Source: Mariniblastus sp. (GTDB lineage Bacteria > Planctomycetota > Planctomycetia > Pirellulales > Pirellulaceae). From it: a stretch of DNA of 37,274 nucleotides. Shown in pieces: positions 16,183-24,041 of the stretch. Both the position numbers and the translations under genes were made by a program. Each line of letters starts with the position of its first letter. Positions within the stretch are counted from its first letter, which is position 1. The stretch lies in contig JALZWN010000198.1 in NCBI GenBank assembly GCA_023300235.1, positions 1 to 37,274 on the forward strand, given 5' to 3'. The notes under the pieces are model-generated. The model saw only the letters and a program-made list of their open reading frames with translations. It had not been told where the DNA came from and did not search any database.

Positions 16183-16255
16183 GCGACGAAACCAGACGGC
16201 AAGCGGATTGCTTCGTCGCATCTGCAGCTATAGCCGCAAATTAATTACGTTGCGG
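16183..16255 (+). promoter_or_regulatory. Two dyads in the leader of the Gly/Cys-rich gene
   Basis: GCGACGAA (16183-16190) and TTCGTCGC (16212-16219) form a perfect 8-base inverted repeat with a 21-base loop. CCGCAA (16234-16239) and TTGCGG (16250-16255) form a second, with loop ATTAATTACG. The second ends 26 bases before the ATG at 16282. They could fold in the mRNA leader (stability or translational control) or act as operators. The role is inferred. Confidence 0.5.
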
Positions 16256-16281
16256 AACGACCAACCCACTTGGAGACTCAA

Positions 16282-16947
16282 ATGTACACACAAATTCTAC
16301 GCCTAGCGATCATTGCTGCGGCACTCATCTTTGCAACTCCTGCGTTTGCTCAAGACTGCGGTTGCAGTGGCGGTGGCGGGTACGGCGGCGGGCAACTTAG
16401 CTCTGACGTCGGGCAACCTTTCTTCGGATTCTTCACACCAGATAATTGTGGTCGCGGTATCAATAATGATCAAGCCGAAGGCCTGTGGGCTGGGTATTGC
16501 AACGAATCATGTGGCTACTACGGTGGCGGAAGTTCTGTCAGCGGCGGCGGAATGCTAAGTGGTGGTTGTGGCGGAGGCCGTGGTGGTTTCGGATGCAATA
16601 GCGGTTCATTTGGCTACCCGGCTGGCTGCGGTGGCGGTTGCGGTGGCGGTGGTGGTTGCAAGCTAAAGAGTCGTCATGGCGGTGGTGGCTGTAAGCTTAA
16701 GGGTCGTCATGGCGGTGGCGGTTGCGGTGGTGGCGGCGGTTGCAAGCTATTCGGCGGTTGCAAAAAGTTTGGCAACAGTGCTGAGCAGTGTGGAACCAGT
16801 GGTGCTTACTTTGAAGAAGCAGTCGGCTACGAGTACGGCACTGCCGGAATGGAAAGCTGCGTTTCTTGTAACTCTTGTGGATCATTCGATTCAATGGTTG
16901 GCCAGCCGATGACTGTTATTGATGGCGGCATGGGAGCTGGCTACTAA
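16282..16947 (+). CDS. Secreted glycine/cysteine-rich repeat protein
   Basis: A 221-residue protein starting at the ATG at 16282, fixed by GGAG at 16272-16275 six bases upstream. A classical signal peptide (about residues 1-23, ending ATPAFAQ) predicts export. The mature chain is roughly one-third glycine with about 18 cysteines in CxC, GGC and GGGGC settings. A central region repeats the unit GGGGCKLKxRH (from about residue 121) and varies to GGGGCKLFGG. The C-terminal part is less repetitive (EEAVGYEYGTAGMESCVSC). I do not recognise a family. Possibilities are a disulfide-linked structural or cell-envelope protein, or a metal-binding protein; the KLK/RH basic units could contact acidic polymers. 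It has its own leader and terminator (17042-17073), so it is a single-gene unit. Confidence 0.82.
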   Translation: MYTQILRLAIIAAALIFATPAFAQDCGCSGGGGYGGGQLSSDVGQPFFGFFTPDNCGRGINNDQAEGLWAGYCNESCGYYGGGSSVSGGGMLSGGCGGGRGGFGCNSGSFGYPAGCGGGCGGGGGCKLKSRHGGGGCKLKGRHGGGGCGGGGGCKLFGGCKKFGNSAEQCGTSGAYFEEAVGYEYGTAGMESCVSCNSCGSFDSMVGQPMTVIDGGMGAGY

Positions 16948-17041
16948 ACCAGTAAGCTTTAGCTTTCGTCGATCCAAGATGACCGCGTAGCCACGAATGA
17001 TCATGTTCGTACGCGAGTTCGAAAAATCGATTCTGATAATT

Positions 17042-17073
17042 AAGACGCCAAGAGAAATCTCGGCGTCTTTTTT
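17042..17073 (+). terminator. Rho-independent terminator of the Gly/Cys-rich gene
   Basis: AAGACGCC pairs with GGCGTCTT, extended inside by GAG with CTC, and six Ts follow (17068-17073). It lies about 95 bases after the stop at 16947. No other feature is seen between 16948 and the convergent permease gene. Confidence 0.85.
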
Positions 17074-17185
17074 CGTGCCGTCACATCAGCAACGGTCATG
17101 CAGACGAAATAGCAGGCGCTCGGCATACGTTTAAAAATCAGCACGGCGGCTATCTTAAGAAGCAGGGTGTACGCCGCAGTTTTGA

Positions 17186-18187
17186 CTACAGTGCCGCTGG
17201 CAAATCGCGTCGCTCAAAATGTCGCAAGCCAATCCAGTACAGCACCGCCCCAAGCAACAGCGGCAACAAACAATTCGGCAGTAAGCCCAACGATGCAATC
17301 GTGCCATCCTCGCGGTAGCGGAACAGCCAAAACACCGTCTCCGGCATCGCTTGACATCGCTCGATCAATCCCGCCGGATGATACAGCCCGAAGATGCATA
17401 AGTTTTCCACCCAGCGAAGTGTATCGCTGCTTGCCGCAAAAACTTTCATCCCAACATTGATGAAAAAGAACGCCGCCAGTATTCCCAGCGAACGCCAACG
17501 ATAGCGATCAAACGCCGAACACAACGCGGCAACTGCGGCAAAGAAAACCGATACGCAAAACACGTTCAACACACCCGGAAGAAACATCAACGGATTGACG
17601 TACTTCGACAACCGATTCACCTCAACCCTCGCCTCTAGAAACTGCAAGGGAACCGGGAACGTGTTTTCGAAATCGACCGACTGAGTCTCGAAGTCAACCG
17701 TCGGAAGGTGGATCGCTGGATAAGTCGATTCTTTGACCGACTCGGTCCAAATGCCGACCGCCATTCCCGCCCACAACATCAGCGACAACAGCATCAGCCC
17801 CAAGATGGTGTACTTCGCATGCCGCAGGTAAACGTCTCGTCGACAGACCGGTTGCGCCAGTAGCATCTCCATCGTTCCGCGGCTCAGTTCGCCGCTGACA
17901 ACGTCCGACCCACGGACAAGCGCCCAAGCACCAAGCAACGAGATCATCATCGGGTCTTCAAACCCCGTTGCAGTCCGTCCCAGGTATGACACCAGCCAAT
18001 CCAGGTCAACGGGCGAAAGATTGCGCCAATCCGACGGCAACAGATCGATGATCTGACGAAACTTGCCCGTATCAAGTTTGGAAACCGCGTGCACTCGCAA
18101 CCAGCTAAACGCGAACAAGCCGATCCCGAGCGCCCAAAATAGCAGCTTGCTCTCGTTCAAGTATTTTTGCAGCAGAGGATTCTTCAT
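17186..18187 (-). CDS. ABC-2 type transporter permease
   Basis: A 333-residue membrane protein with about six predicted helices: the first near residues 15-33, then 80-95, 128-150, 205-228, 235-255 and 305-325. The motif GSDVVSGELSRGTMEMLLAQ (from about 93) is the cytoplasmic coupling segment typical of ABC-2 permeases (usually E..GTLE.LL..P). The hydrophilic stretch of about residues 155-200 between helices 3 and 4 is probably extracytoplasmic. Its ATG overlaps the stop of the upstream ATPase gene by four bases, so the two are translationally coupled and form one transporter. Substrate unknown. Confidence 0.85.
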   Translation of the reverse strand: MKNPLLQKYLNESKLLFWALGIGLFAFSWLRVHAVSKLDTGKFRQIIDLLPSDWRNLSPVDLDWLVSYLGRTATGFEDPMMISLLGAWALVRGSDVVSGELSRGTMEMLLAQPVCRRDVYLRHAKYTILGLMLLSLMLWAGMAVGIWTESVKESTYPAIHLPTVDFETQSVDFENTFPVPLQFLEARVEVNRLSKYVNPLMFLPGVLNVFCVSVFFAAVAALCSAFDRYRWRSLGILAAFFFINVGMKVFAASSDTLRWVENLCIFGLYHPAGLIERCQAMPETVFWLFRYREDGTIASLGLLPNCLLPLLLGAVLYWIGLRHFERRDLPAAL

Positions 18188-19155
18188 GCGTTGGCCTCTG
18201 TTTGATTCGCGTTTTGATCTTTGGCATTTCCACCGGGTGTTTCCGCAAAATGAAAGCGATCGTAAATGCTTTGTAGGCCTAGCGGTTTGACCGAGACATC
18301 CTTGAGGGGGAGCTTCGCCAGCCAGTCCAGGCCCTCAACAAGTTCGCCGGAGATCACGACTTGCAACTGCCGACCATTCAAATCAATTTCAAGTCGGTCG
18401 CTTAACGACTCAGGAGTTTTCGGCAGCTCTCCGCCAAAGCCCTCCTGCAGTGTGCCTTGGATTCGGTGTCGACGATTGAATTCCGCCATCGACTGCACGT
18501 GGACCAGTTGGCCTTTCCGCATGACCGCCACGCGATCACAAATCGATTCAATCTCGGTCAGCACATGCGACGAAAAGATCACCGTTTTTCCGGCGGCCTT
18601 GGCTTCGTTGACCATCGCGAGTACTTCGGCTTGCACGGTCGGGTCGAGGTTCGCTGTCGGTTCGTCCAGGATCAGCATCGGCACATCGGCGCCAAAGGCC
18701 ACCGCCAACGCAAGCTTTTGTCGCATGCCGGTGGACATCAAACCGACCCAACGATTCAAATCCAAATCCAACCGCTTGGCTACTTTTAAACCGCGTTCAA
18801 AACCTGCTTGTTCGGTCGCTGGGTCTCGATGCCGAAAACTCAGCTGCTGCCTCAACGCTTTTTCGGCTCGCATGAAACCGTACATCCGCGCGTCGCCGGG
18901 CAAGTACGACACCAATCGATGCACTTCCACCCGGTCCACTAAACAATCCAAACCTGCGATGCTCGCCTGGCCAGAGGTTGGCTGCATGAAGCCCATCAAC
19001 GTCCGCACGAACGTGGACTTGCCAGCGCCGTTGGGACCGATCAGGCCCATCACTTCACCTTCGTTGATTTCCAGCGTCACCGAATCGAGCGCTAGGAAGT
19101 CACCAAATCGTTTGGTTAGTTCATGGGTTTTAACAAACTTTGTTTTCGCAATCAT
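18184..19155 (-). CDS. ABC transporter ATP-binding protein (ABC-2 exporter type)
   Basis: A 323-residue ATPase; the ATG at 19155 is preferred to the TTG at 19158. Walker A is GPNGAGKST (residues 40-48), the signature is LMSTGMRQKLALA (from 139), and Walker B is LILDEPTANLD (161-171), followed by the switch histidine in FSSHVL. The STGM form of the signature is usual for NatA/DrrA-like exporters. A C-terminal extension of about 100 residues follows the nucleotide-binding domain, as in many ABC-2 ATPases. It lies 7 bases after the DinB-family gene and overlaps the permease gene, so DinB, ATPase and permease form a minus-strand operon. Substrate unknown. Confidence 0.93.
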   Translation of the reverse strand: MIAKTKFVKTHELTKRFGDFLALDSVTLEINEGEVMGLIGPNGAGKSTFVRTLMGFMQPTSGQASIAGLDCLVDRVEVHRLVSYLPGDARMYGFMRAEKALRQQLSFRHRDPATEQAGFERGLKVAKRLDLDLNRWVGLMSTGMRQKLALAVAFGADVPMLILDEPTANLDPTVQAEVLAMVNEAKAAGKTVIFSSHVLTEIESICDRVAVMRKGQLVHVQSMAEFNRRHRIQGTLQEGFGGELPKTPESLSDRLEIDLNGRQLQVVISGELVEGLDWLAKLPLKDVSVKPLGLQSIYDRFHFAETPGGNAKDQNANQTEANA

Positions 19156-19162
19156 CAAAGAG

Positions 19163-19726
19163 TTACCGCAACGGAGCCTTTCCCATCAACCGACGAAGCA
19201 TTCCGATTTGTCCGGCATGCAACATCTCGTGATCGCCGGCAAACAATAACGCTCCGTATCGAGTCGCATAGGAAGATGTCGGCGGGCCCAGTTCTTGGTC
19301 AAGAGCATCGCCGTCGTAGGTGACGATTTCGATTCTCATTTGTTGATGCACTTTGTCCAGCACCGACAGGATCTCGTCGGGCTGTGGGTGGTTGGGGATG
19401 TCGGATGATGGAGTGGTACCCCGCATGAATAGTTTGCGGAACTTGCTGGACATCAATTCGGCGTCGACCTCACGGTTGCGACCACGTTGTTGAAATAGCG
19501 TCAGCCCGTATTCGGACATCGCGATATGGCCGACTTGCCAAGCGATGTGCGTGGTGAAACCTTCGGGTATCCAAAACCAATCTTCCGGTTGCAAATCGTC
19601 TAGCAACGTCATCGTGTATTTGCGAACAAACTCAATCCGCCGAATGGCAGTTTCCAGACGCTCAGAAACTGGCGAGGCGATTGAGTATTCGTGATTGAAT
19701 ATTTCCAATGTTTTGATTCCTGTCAA
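19163..19726 (-). CDS. DinB-family four-helix metalloprotein
   Basis: A 187-residue protein with the DinB/YfiT-like pattern of three widely spaced histidines: His67 in WQVGHIAMSEY and His166 and His170 in DHEMLHAGQIGML. In the family these bind a divalent metal in a four-helix bundle, and several members are thiol-dependent transferases (bacillithiol or mycothiol S-transferases); planctomycete members are mostly uncharacterised. The start is uncertain: TTG at 19726 or TTG at 19708, the latter preceded by AGGA at a suitable distance. It is the first gene of the operon with the ABC ATPase and permease, suggesting a shared stress or detoxification role, which is inference only. Confidence 0.82.
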   Translation of the reverse strand: MTGIKTLEIFNHEYSIASPVSERLETAIRRIEFVRKYTMTLLDDLQPEDWFWIPEGFTTHIAWQVGHIAMSEYGLTLFQQRGRNREVDAELMSSKFRKLFMRGTTPSSDIPNHPQPDEILSVLDKVHQQMRIEIVTYDGDALDQELGPPTSSYATRYGALLFAGDHEMLHAGQIGMLRRLMGKAPLR

Positions 19727-19773
19727 AATTTATCGCGACCGATTTTCAACGGTTGAAGGGATGGTCTACTGGC

Positions 19774-20075
19774 ATCGGTGCATCGCGTTAACATTTTTGC
19801 TGCGCGGCAGATGTTTTCTGCAATTGACAATCGTAAATTATCCCTTGATTGCTCGACAGCCACGATCGTAGCTGAACCGATTTTTCGGTCCCGCTTAAAC
19901 TCAGAAACACACGTTTCGTTGGCAATCGTCGGATTTCGCTTCATCGATCGGCGGACAACAGTTAAAATAAACCAATCGGATCATTCTGGCCGAAGGCTTT
20001 TATCTTGCGAACAATCTTGATCGGACGCTTTGGTTTTTTAAAAAAGTCTCTTTGGCAGCGACGCGATGCACCGAT
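19774..20075. repeat. 302-base non-coding segment bounded by 15-base perfect inverted repeats
   Basis: ATCGGTGCATCGCGT at 19774-19788 recurs as its exact reverse complement at 20061-20075. The segment between, between the divergent DinB and zinc-ribbon genes, holds no convincing gene. It contains a small hairpin (ACCGA/TCGGT near 19880) and the palindrome TTTTTTAAAAAA (20034-20045). It may be a second small element type or a paired operator. I see no target-site duplication. Confidence 0.55.
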
Positions 20076-20158
20076 CGATTGGCGAGCATCATCGCTTAAG
20101 CTAGTTGCCAATGCCGACGTGTGAAATCACTGTCTCCCAACCTGTAGAACCACTGACA

Positions 20159-21127
20159 ATGCCCATCAAAGTTCAATGTAATCGAGCCGTCGTTGATCCG
20201 GAAACTCAGCAACGACGAGCTTGCGGTCATGCATTTAAGGTGGCTGACACCTTGGCCGGGAAAGTGATCCGCTGTCCCAAATGCAAGCAAGGCATTCAGG
20301 TGGTTGACCCGGCGAAGGCGCCTGCCAAAAAAACAAATCGCCCGTCGGCGACGGTTGAATCCATGGACCCATTGGCCGCCAAGTCAAGCATTATGGAACA
20401 AGCTGCCGTGACGGGGGCTCGCCAATATCAAAAAGTTAAAGTCTGCCCAGAATGCGGCAAACCGCTCGCCGGCGACGCGTGTCGGGCTTGTGGTCACAAA
20501 ATCAATCGTCGTGACAACCAATCGATCGAAAAGATAAAACCAAAACTCTGCGGCATGCAACTGTGGCTCTGCCAAACGATCGGGCAAGCGTTGCCGGTCA
20601 AGGCGTTGGTGTTGGTGTTGCACGTCGCGGTGGTGCTGATCGGGTTGCTGATTGGCGGTTCGGCGATTGCCGGGATGGTGGCGCAAGAAGTTTCCGTGAT
20701 CACGGGGTTGGTGTTGCTGTTAATGGTGACGGCAGCGGCAGTGGTTTATCTTGCGTTTGCGTTCAAAAGCTATCAGTTTTTGATCCAGCCTGGAGCTCAG
20801 TTGGCTTGGTTTCAAAAGCCGTTGTGGAATTTAGTGTTGGGCATGGCCCGAAGTAAAAACTGGCGCGACTATGATCCGCGGCTTAGTAATCGAGTCGTGG
20901 TCACCGCTGATGACCCGCGGACTCAGGACGAAGATGTTTTTGATTTGCCGAACGTCCGCAACGCTCAGGTGGTCGACTTTGGGAACACGCAGATCACCGA
21001 CGCGGGTTTAAGATCGCTGTATCAACTGAAGAATTTGGAGTGTTTGGTTTTACGAAACACGCAGGTCACGCCGGAAGAGGTGTATCGTTTTCAGCAAGCG
21101 TTCCCGAGCGTTTGGATTTGGTCGTAG
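20159..21127 (+). CDS. Zinc-ribbon membrane protein with C-terminal LRR-like segment
   Basis: A 322-residue protein from the ATG at 20159; this start (MPIKVQC) matches planctomycete zinc-ribbon openings, whereas the upstream TTG/ATG would add an unrelated leader. The first ribbon uses Cys7, Cys at QRRACGHAF and CPKC in VIRCPKCKQGIQV; the second reads KVCPECGKPLAGDACRACGH. Two adjacent hydrophobic helices follow (about residues 150-173 and 180-202). The C-terminal 60 residues carry two LRR-like units, VVDFGNTQITDAGLRSLYQL and ECLVLRNTQVTPEEV. The function is unknown. The ribbons are probably cytoplasmic. A hairpin and palindromic element C follow the stop, and pyrE is convergent. Confidence 0.75.
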   Translation: MPIKVQCNRAVVDPETQQRRACGHAFKVADTLAGKVIRCPKCKQGIQVVDPAKAPAKKTNRPSATVESMDPLAAKSSIMEQAAVTGARQYQKVKVCPECGKPLAGDACRACGHKINRRDNQSIEKIKPKLCGMQLWLCQTIGQALPVKALVLVLHVAVVLIGLLIGGSAIAGMVAQEVSVITGLVLLLMVTAAAVVYLAFAFKSYQFLIQPGAQLAWFQKPLWNLVLGMARSKNWRDYDPRLSNRVVVTADDPRTQDEDVFDLPNVRNAQVVDFGNTQITDAGLRSLYQLKNLECLVLRNTQVTPEEVYRFQQAFPSVWIWS

Positions 21128-21153
21128 GCGGGTGCTGGGGCGCCGTGTTTTTG
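21127..21153 (+). terminator. Weak hairpin after the zinc-ribbon gene
   Basis: GGCG (21127-21130) pairs with CGCC (21141-21144) over a 10-base loop, followed by GTGTTTTTG. It overlaps the stop codon and could end transcription. The stem is short, so the call is weak; the adjacent palindromic element could serve instead. Confidence 0.3.
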
Positions 21154-21257
21154 CGAAGCCCCAAAAAGTGGTGATGGTATTTCCAGCCTGTCTGCGCGAA
21201 TGGAAGGATGGAAACGCCAGCACCACAAGTTGCTTGATATTACCGCGGGTTATCATT
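21151..21257. mobile_element. Palindromic MITE-like element, decayed copy C
   Basis: It contains TTGCGAAGCCCCAAAAA (from 21151), a degraded hairpin with arms starting GTGGTGATGG (21168) and ending CCAGCACCAC (21226) around CCAGCCTGTCTGCGCG, and a worn ACCGCGGGTTATCATT tail (21242-21257) corresponding to the GCGTCGGGCTACCATT motif of other copies. The terminal repeats are not recognisable. It lies between the convergent zinc-ribbon gene and pyrE. Confidence 0.6.
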
Positions 21258-21262
21258 GACCG

Positions 21263-21814
21263 CTAAACGCCGAGTTCGGACACGTGTACCAAGGCAATGA
21301 ACTCAACGCCAACGGCTTCGAAGATCGCGGCCGAGTTTTCGCCACGGTCGACGATTGTGATCAAACGGTCGACGGTCAGGCCGGCGGCACGAGCATGTTC
21401 GATGGCTTTTAGGGAACTGCCACCGGTGGTGATTACGTCTTCGACCATGAGGGCTCGTTGTCCCGATTCGACGGGGCCTTCGACTTGTTGGCCGGTGCCG
21501 TGGGCTTTGGCTTCTTTGCGGACGATGAAACCTTTGAGCGGTTTGTTCTGTTGCCAAGCACAAGTGATTACGGCCGCAGTGATCGGGTCGGCACCGATTG
21601 CCATGCCGCCGACGGCGTCAGGTAGGTCGTCGCCGATGGCGTCCAAAATTCCCGCCGCGATCACGTTGGCGCCTTCGCTATCGAGCGTTAGTTTGCGGCA
21701 GTCGAGGTAGTAAGTGGCTTTCTTGCCGGACGCGAGGGTGAAGTCGCCAAATTTCAAAGCGTGTTCGCGGATCAAATCCATTAATCGTGGACGGTCGAAG
21801 GTGGATGAACTCAT
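21263..21814 (-). CDS. pyrE: Orotate phosphoribosyltransferase
   Basis: A 183-residue enzyme that joins orotate to PRPP to make orotidine 5'-monophosphate in pyrimidine synthesis. The PRPP-binding motif is ALMVEDVITTGGSS (121-134) and the flexible catalytic loop VRKEAKAHGTGQQVEG (98-113) carries the key lysines and histidine. FGDFTLASGKKATYYLDCRK (22-41) is the family's N-terminal substrate region. Length and motifs are complete. The ATG at 21814 is the natural start. It is transcribed away from a block of AT-rich 16-base repeats (21826-21906) that may lie in its promoter region. Confidence 0.96.
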   Translation of the reverse strand: MSSSTFDRPRLMDLIREHALKFGDFTLASGKKATYYLDCRKLTLDSEGANVIAAGILDAIGDDLPDAVGGMAIGADPITAAVITCAWQQNKPLKGFIVRKEAKAHGTGQQVEGPVESGQRALMVEDVITTGGSSLKAIEHARAAGLTVDRLITIVDRGENSAAIFEAVGVEFIALVHVSELGV

Positions 21815-21825
21815 TTGATTGGTCT

Positions 21826-21906
21826 GCCTAGAAATTAGCGGGCTAGAAATTTAGCGGTCAAAAAAATTAACGGTCTAAAAAATTAGCTGCTTTAAAACTT
21901 AGTTGC
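21826..21906. repeat. Five degenerate 16-base tandem units upstream of pyrE
   Basis: Consecutive units of 16-17 bases: GCCTAGAAATTAGCGG (21826), GCTAGAAATTTAGCGGT (21842), CAAAAAAATTAACGGT (21859), CTAAAAAATTAGCTGC (21875) and TTTAAAACTTAGTTGC (21891). They share an AAATTAGCGG-like core. The block lies 12 bases before the pyrE start codon, in the gap to the divergent sulfatase-like gene. It may hold a promoter or operator sites, or be a decaying microsatellite. Confidence 0.55.
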
Positions 21907-21988
21907 GCCAGAGAATACGGCTTCTACATGGTCGAGGTCAGGTAATATGATGGTTAAACGTTTCTTTCGTCAATAAGTCTGCCCGCCG

Positions 21989-23227
21989 ATGTCCACTAAC
22001 CCGTCCCGAAAAGTCATCGTCCTGGCCGTGGATCGCCTGAACCCGAGCCAGATTGGGGCTTACGGAAATACTTGCCACAGCACCGATGCCGTCAACCGAA
22101 TCGCCAGTCGCGGCATTTTGTTCGATCAAGCGGTCGTGCCGGCGGCCAATTTGGAGTCCAGCTACCGAGAAATGTTTGGTGCCGCGTCGGTGAATGCGGC
22201 CGAAGAAAGCTGGTTGGCGTCGGTGAATCGGGCGGGCGTCGAGTCGATGTTTATCTGCGACCGAGAGTGGTTGGCCGAAAGCGATGCATTGAACGGCTTC
22301 GATTCGGTGGTCCAGTTGAGCGTGAAGCCGCTGGACCGGTTGGCCAGTCGAGTATCTCAAACGGGGCTGGCGAGATTTTTTGCTCAGCTGATTGACCGCT
22401 TGGAATCGATGCCCTCGCAAAGCATGGCGTGGGTCGATTGCAGCGGGATGGCCGGACAGTGGGATGCTCCGTACGAATTGCGGGAGAGTTTGGCAGATCC
22501 TGATGATCCAGAACCGCCCAAGTTTCATGAGCCGCCGGGGTTCGTTTTCGATACCAAGGATGGCGATCCCGATGCGTTGTTGGGTGTCCAGCAGGCGATG
22601 GATGCGCAGGTTCGGATGTTGGATGATTTTGTCGGTGTGTTGTTAGACGTGCTGGATCAACCTGAATTTGCGGACACGATGTTTTGTTTGACGTCGCTAC
22701 GCGGATATCCGCTGGGGCAACATGGTTTGGTGGGTTCGCCCGATGCTGACTCTGCTCAGGCGCTTTCGCTGAAGTACGGATACAACGAATGTGTGCACTC
22801 GCCGCTGATGGTTTGTTTGCCGGAAAAGTTTGCCGGCCAGTCGATCCGTTCGGGGAAGCTCGTGACGCCGATGGTGCTGCCGGCGTTGATCCAGTCGTTT
22901 CTTTGTCGGGCGGATGATCAAGTGGAGTCCTGGTTGAAGGAGAATTCGACGTTGCCGCAGGCCGATCGAGCGATGATCGTGTTTGAAAATCGGCCGGAAC
23001 TGGTTTTGCAGACGCACGCGTGGAAGTTCATGTTGAATGTTGAAACGGACGAATGTGAACTTTATGCCAAGCCGGACGATGTGTGGGAGGTCAACGATGT
23101 CAGCCAGCGTTGTCCAAACGAAGTGCGGTTGTTTCGCGAATTGGTTGATCGGGTTTTGAAAAATCCAGATTTGGCAAATCGAGTCGGGTTTCAATTGCCC
23201 GAGGACTTGGTTACTCGGCACGTCTAG
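21989..23227 (+). CDS. Sulfatase-fold protein lacking the catalytic signature
   Basis: A 412-residue protein whose start, VIVLAVDRLNPSQIGAYGN (residues 9-27), followed by DAVNRIASRGILFDQAVV, matches the N-terminal sulfatase/alkaline phosphatase pattern (VDxLRxDxLGCYG, LAxxGxxF). The formylglycine motif C/S-x-P-S-R expected next is absent; the region reads PAANLESSYREMFG. The usual DHG metal-site motif near the middle is replaced by CLTSLRGYPLGQHG. There is no signal peptide, unlike most planctomycete sulfatases. It therefore probably does not hydrolyse sulfate esters and may be a binding or regulatory relative. Family similarity is moderate to good; function unknown. It diverges from pyrE. 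Confidence 0.75.
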   Translation: MSTNPSRKVIVLAVDRLNPSQIGAYGNTCHSTDAVNRIASRGILFDQAVVPAANLESSYREMFGAASVNAAEESWLASVNRAGVESMFICDREWLAESDALNGFDSVVQLSVKPLDRLASRVSQTGLARFFAQLIDRLESMPSQSMAWVDCSGMAGQWDAPYELRESLADPDDPEPPKFHEPPGFVFDTKDGDPDALLGVQQAMDAQVRMLDDFVGVLLDVLDQPEFADTMFCLTSLRGYPLGQHGLVGSPDADSAQALSLKYGYNECVHSPLMVCLPEKFAGQSIRSGKLVTPMVLPALIQSFLCRADDQVESWLKENSTLPQADRAMIVFENRPELVLQTHAWKFMLNVETDECELYAKPDDVWEVNDVSQRCPNEVRLFRELVDRVLKNPDLANRVGFQLPEDLVTRHV

Positions 23228-23599
23228 CTGGCATCACTTGAGGGAAGGGTTCGGGTTCGCACGCTTAGCGAGTCCTTATCGAAAATTCGAGTTACTGGGT
23301 AAAAACGTCGATGGGCGGTTATTCTGCCTCTCGTGGTCCAGCATGGGGTGGGAATGGGGGGAAGTTCGAGGCTGAAGGCCATTGGCTTGCTCGTATGGTG
23401 CGAATTGCCGCCTCAGCGTTGGCTGGAACGAGGGGGAAATTCGCTTTCATGTGATTCGTGTGCTATGATAGATTGGCCAACAGGTGGTTTGCTGAGGAAT
23501 ACCTTGGCGCCTCCCCCGAGCGTTAAGCTTGGAAATGTTAGCTTTTCCGGACCAAGGGTTAGCTCGGCACTAATTGGGTGACGAGGTTGAGATTTGGAT
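23228..23599. other. Non-coding stretch between sulfatase-like gene and hpf
   Basis: About 370 bases without a convincing gene; short frames on both strands lack protein character. TATGAT at 23464-23469 could be a -10 box but has no good -35 partner. No tRNA or strong hairpin was seen. Confidence 0.5.
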
Positions 23600-23628
23600 T
23601 TGTCCATGTGGGGTCGCAGTATTACAAT
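23600..23628 (+). promoter_or_regulatory. Sigma-70-type promoter upstream of hpf
   Basis: TTGTCC (23600-23605) and TACAAT (23623-23628) are separated by exactly 17 bases; they match four and five of six consensus positions. The transcript would begin near 23635, leaving a leader of about 75 bases before the GTG of hpf. Confidence 0.5.
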
Positions 23629-23708
23629 GCGGATCCGAGAAGGGCTAGAATCGAACTCAACGGACCTTTGAACCATTCACTAATCTCCCGTTTTTATGGA
23701 GTACAGCA

Positions 23709-24041
23709 GTGGAAATCAAAGTTACCGCACGACATGGCAGTTTGAGTGAATCGACTCAAGAATCGATGAAGGCGAAAGTCGCCAAACTTCCTCGATTTTT
23801 CGATCGCACGACAGGCATTCAAATTCTGGTCGACCTCGAACATACTGATACACCCAAAGTTGAAATCATTGTCTCGGCCGAAGAGACGAATGATTTCTTC
23901 GCATCCGATACCGGATCCAATGTGATCGTCGCTCTAGACAGCACGATTGCAAAAATAGAACAACAACTCAAGAAACATAAAGAAAAATTAATCGGCAATC
24001 GAAATCGCGATCACAAACTGGTGGACGCTGTTACTGACTAA
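23709..24041 (+). CDS. hpf: Short ribosome hibernation promoting factor
   Basis: A 110-residue protein of the HPF/RaiA (YfiA) family: MEIKVTARHGSLSESTQESM, FDRTTGIQILVDLEH, and the basic tail KIEQQLKKHKEKLIG that binds 16S rRNA at the decoding centre. The short form promotes 100S ribosome dimers or inactivates ribosomes during slow growth. The start is GTG at 23709, supported by GGAG at 23698-23701 seven bases upstream; the nearby ATG at 23696 is out of frame. In enterobacteria hpf sits with ptsN and npr, and the same order is seen here, but a strong terminator at 24117-24150 separates hpf from ptsN. Confidence 0.93.
   Translation: MEIKVTARHGSLSESTQESMKAKVAKLPRFFDRTTGIQILVDLEHTDTPKVEIIVSAEETNDFFASDTGSNVIVALDSTIAKIEQQLKKHKEKLIGNRNRDHKLVDAVTD

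Noticed and set aside
18700-18740. ABC signature reads STGM rather than SGGQ, suggesting a defective ATPase
   Set aside because: STGM-type signatures are usual in ABC-2 exporter ATPases; Walker A, Walker B and the switch histidine are intact.
21826-21906. Repeat block considered as a CRISPR array
   Set aside because: Units are contiguous and degenerate with no unique spacers, and there are no cas genes.
23333-23676. Short frames on both strands upstream of hpf
   Set aside because: They overlap each other, lack features and sit in a probable promoter region.
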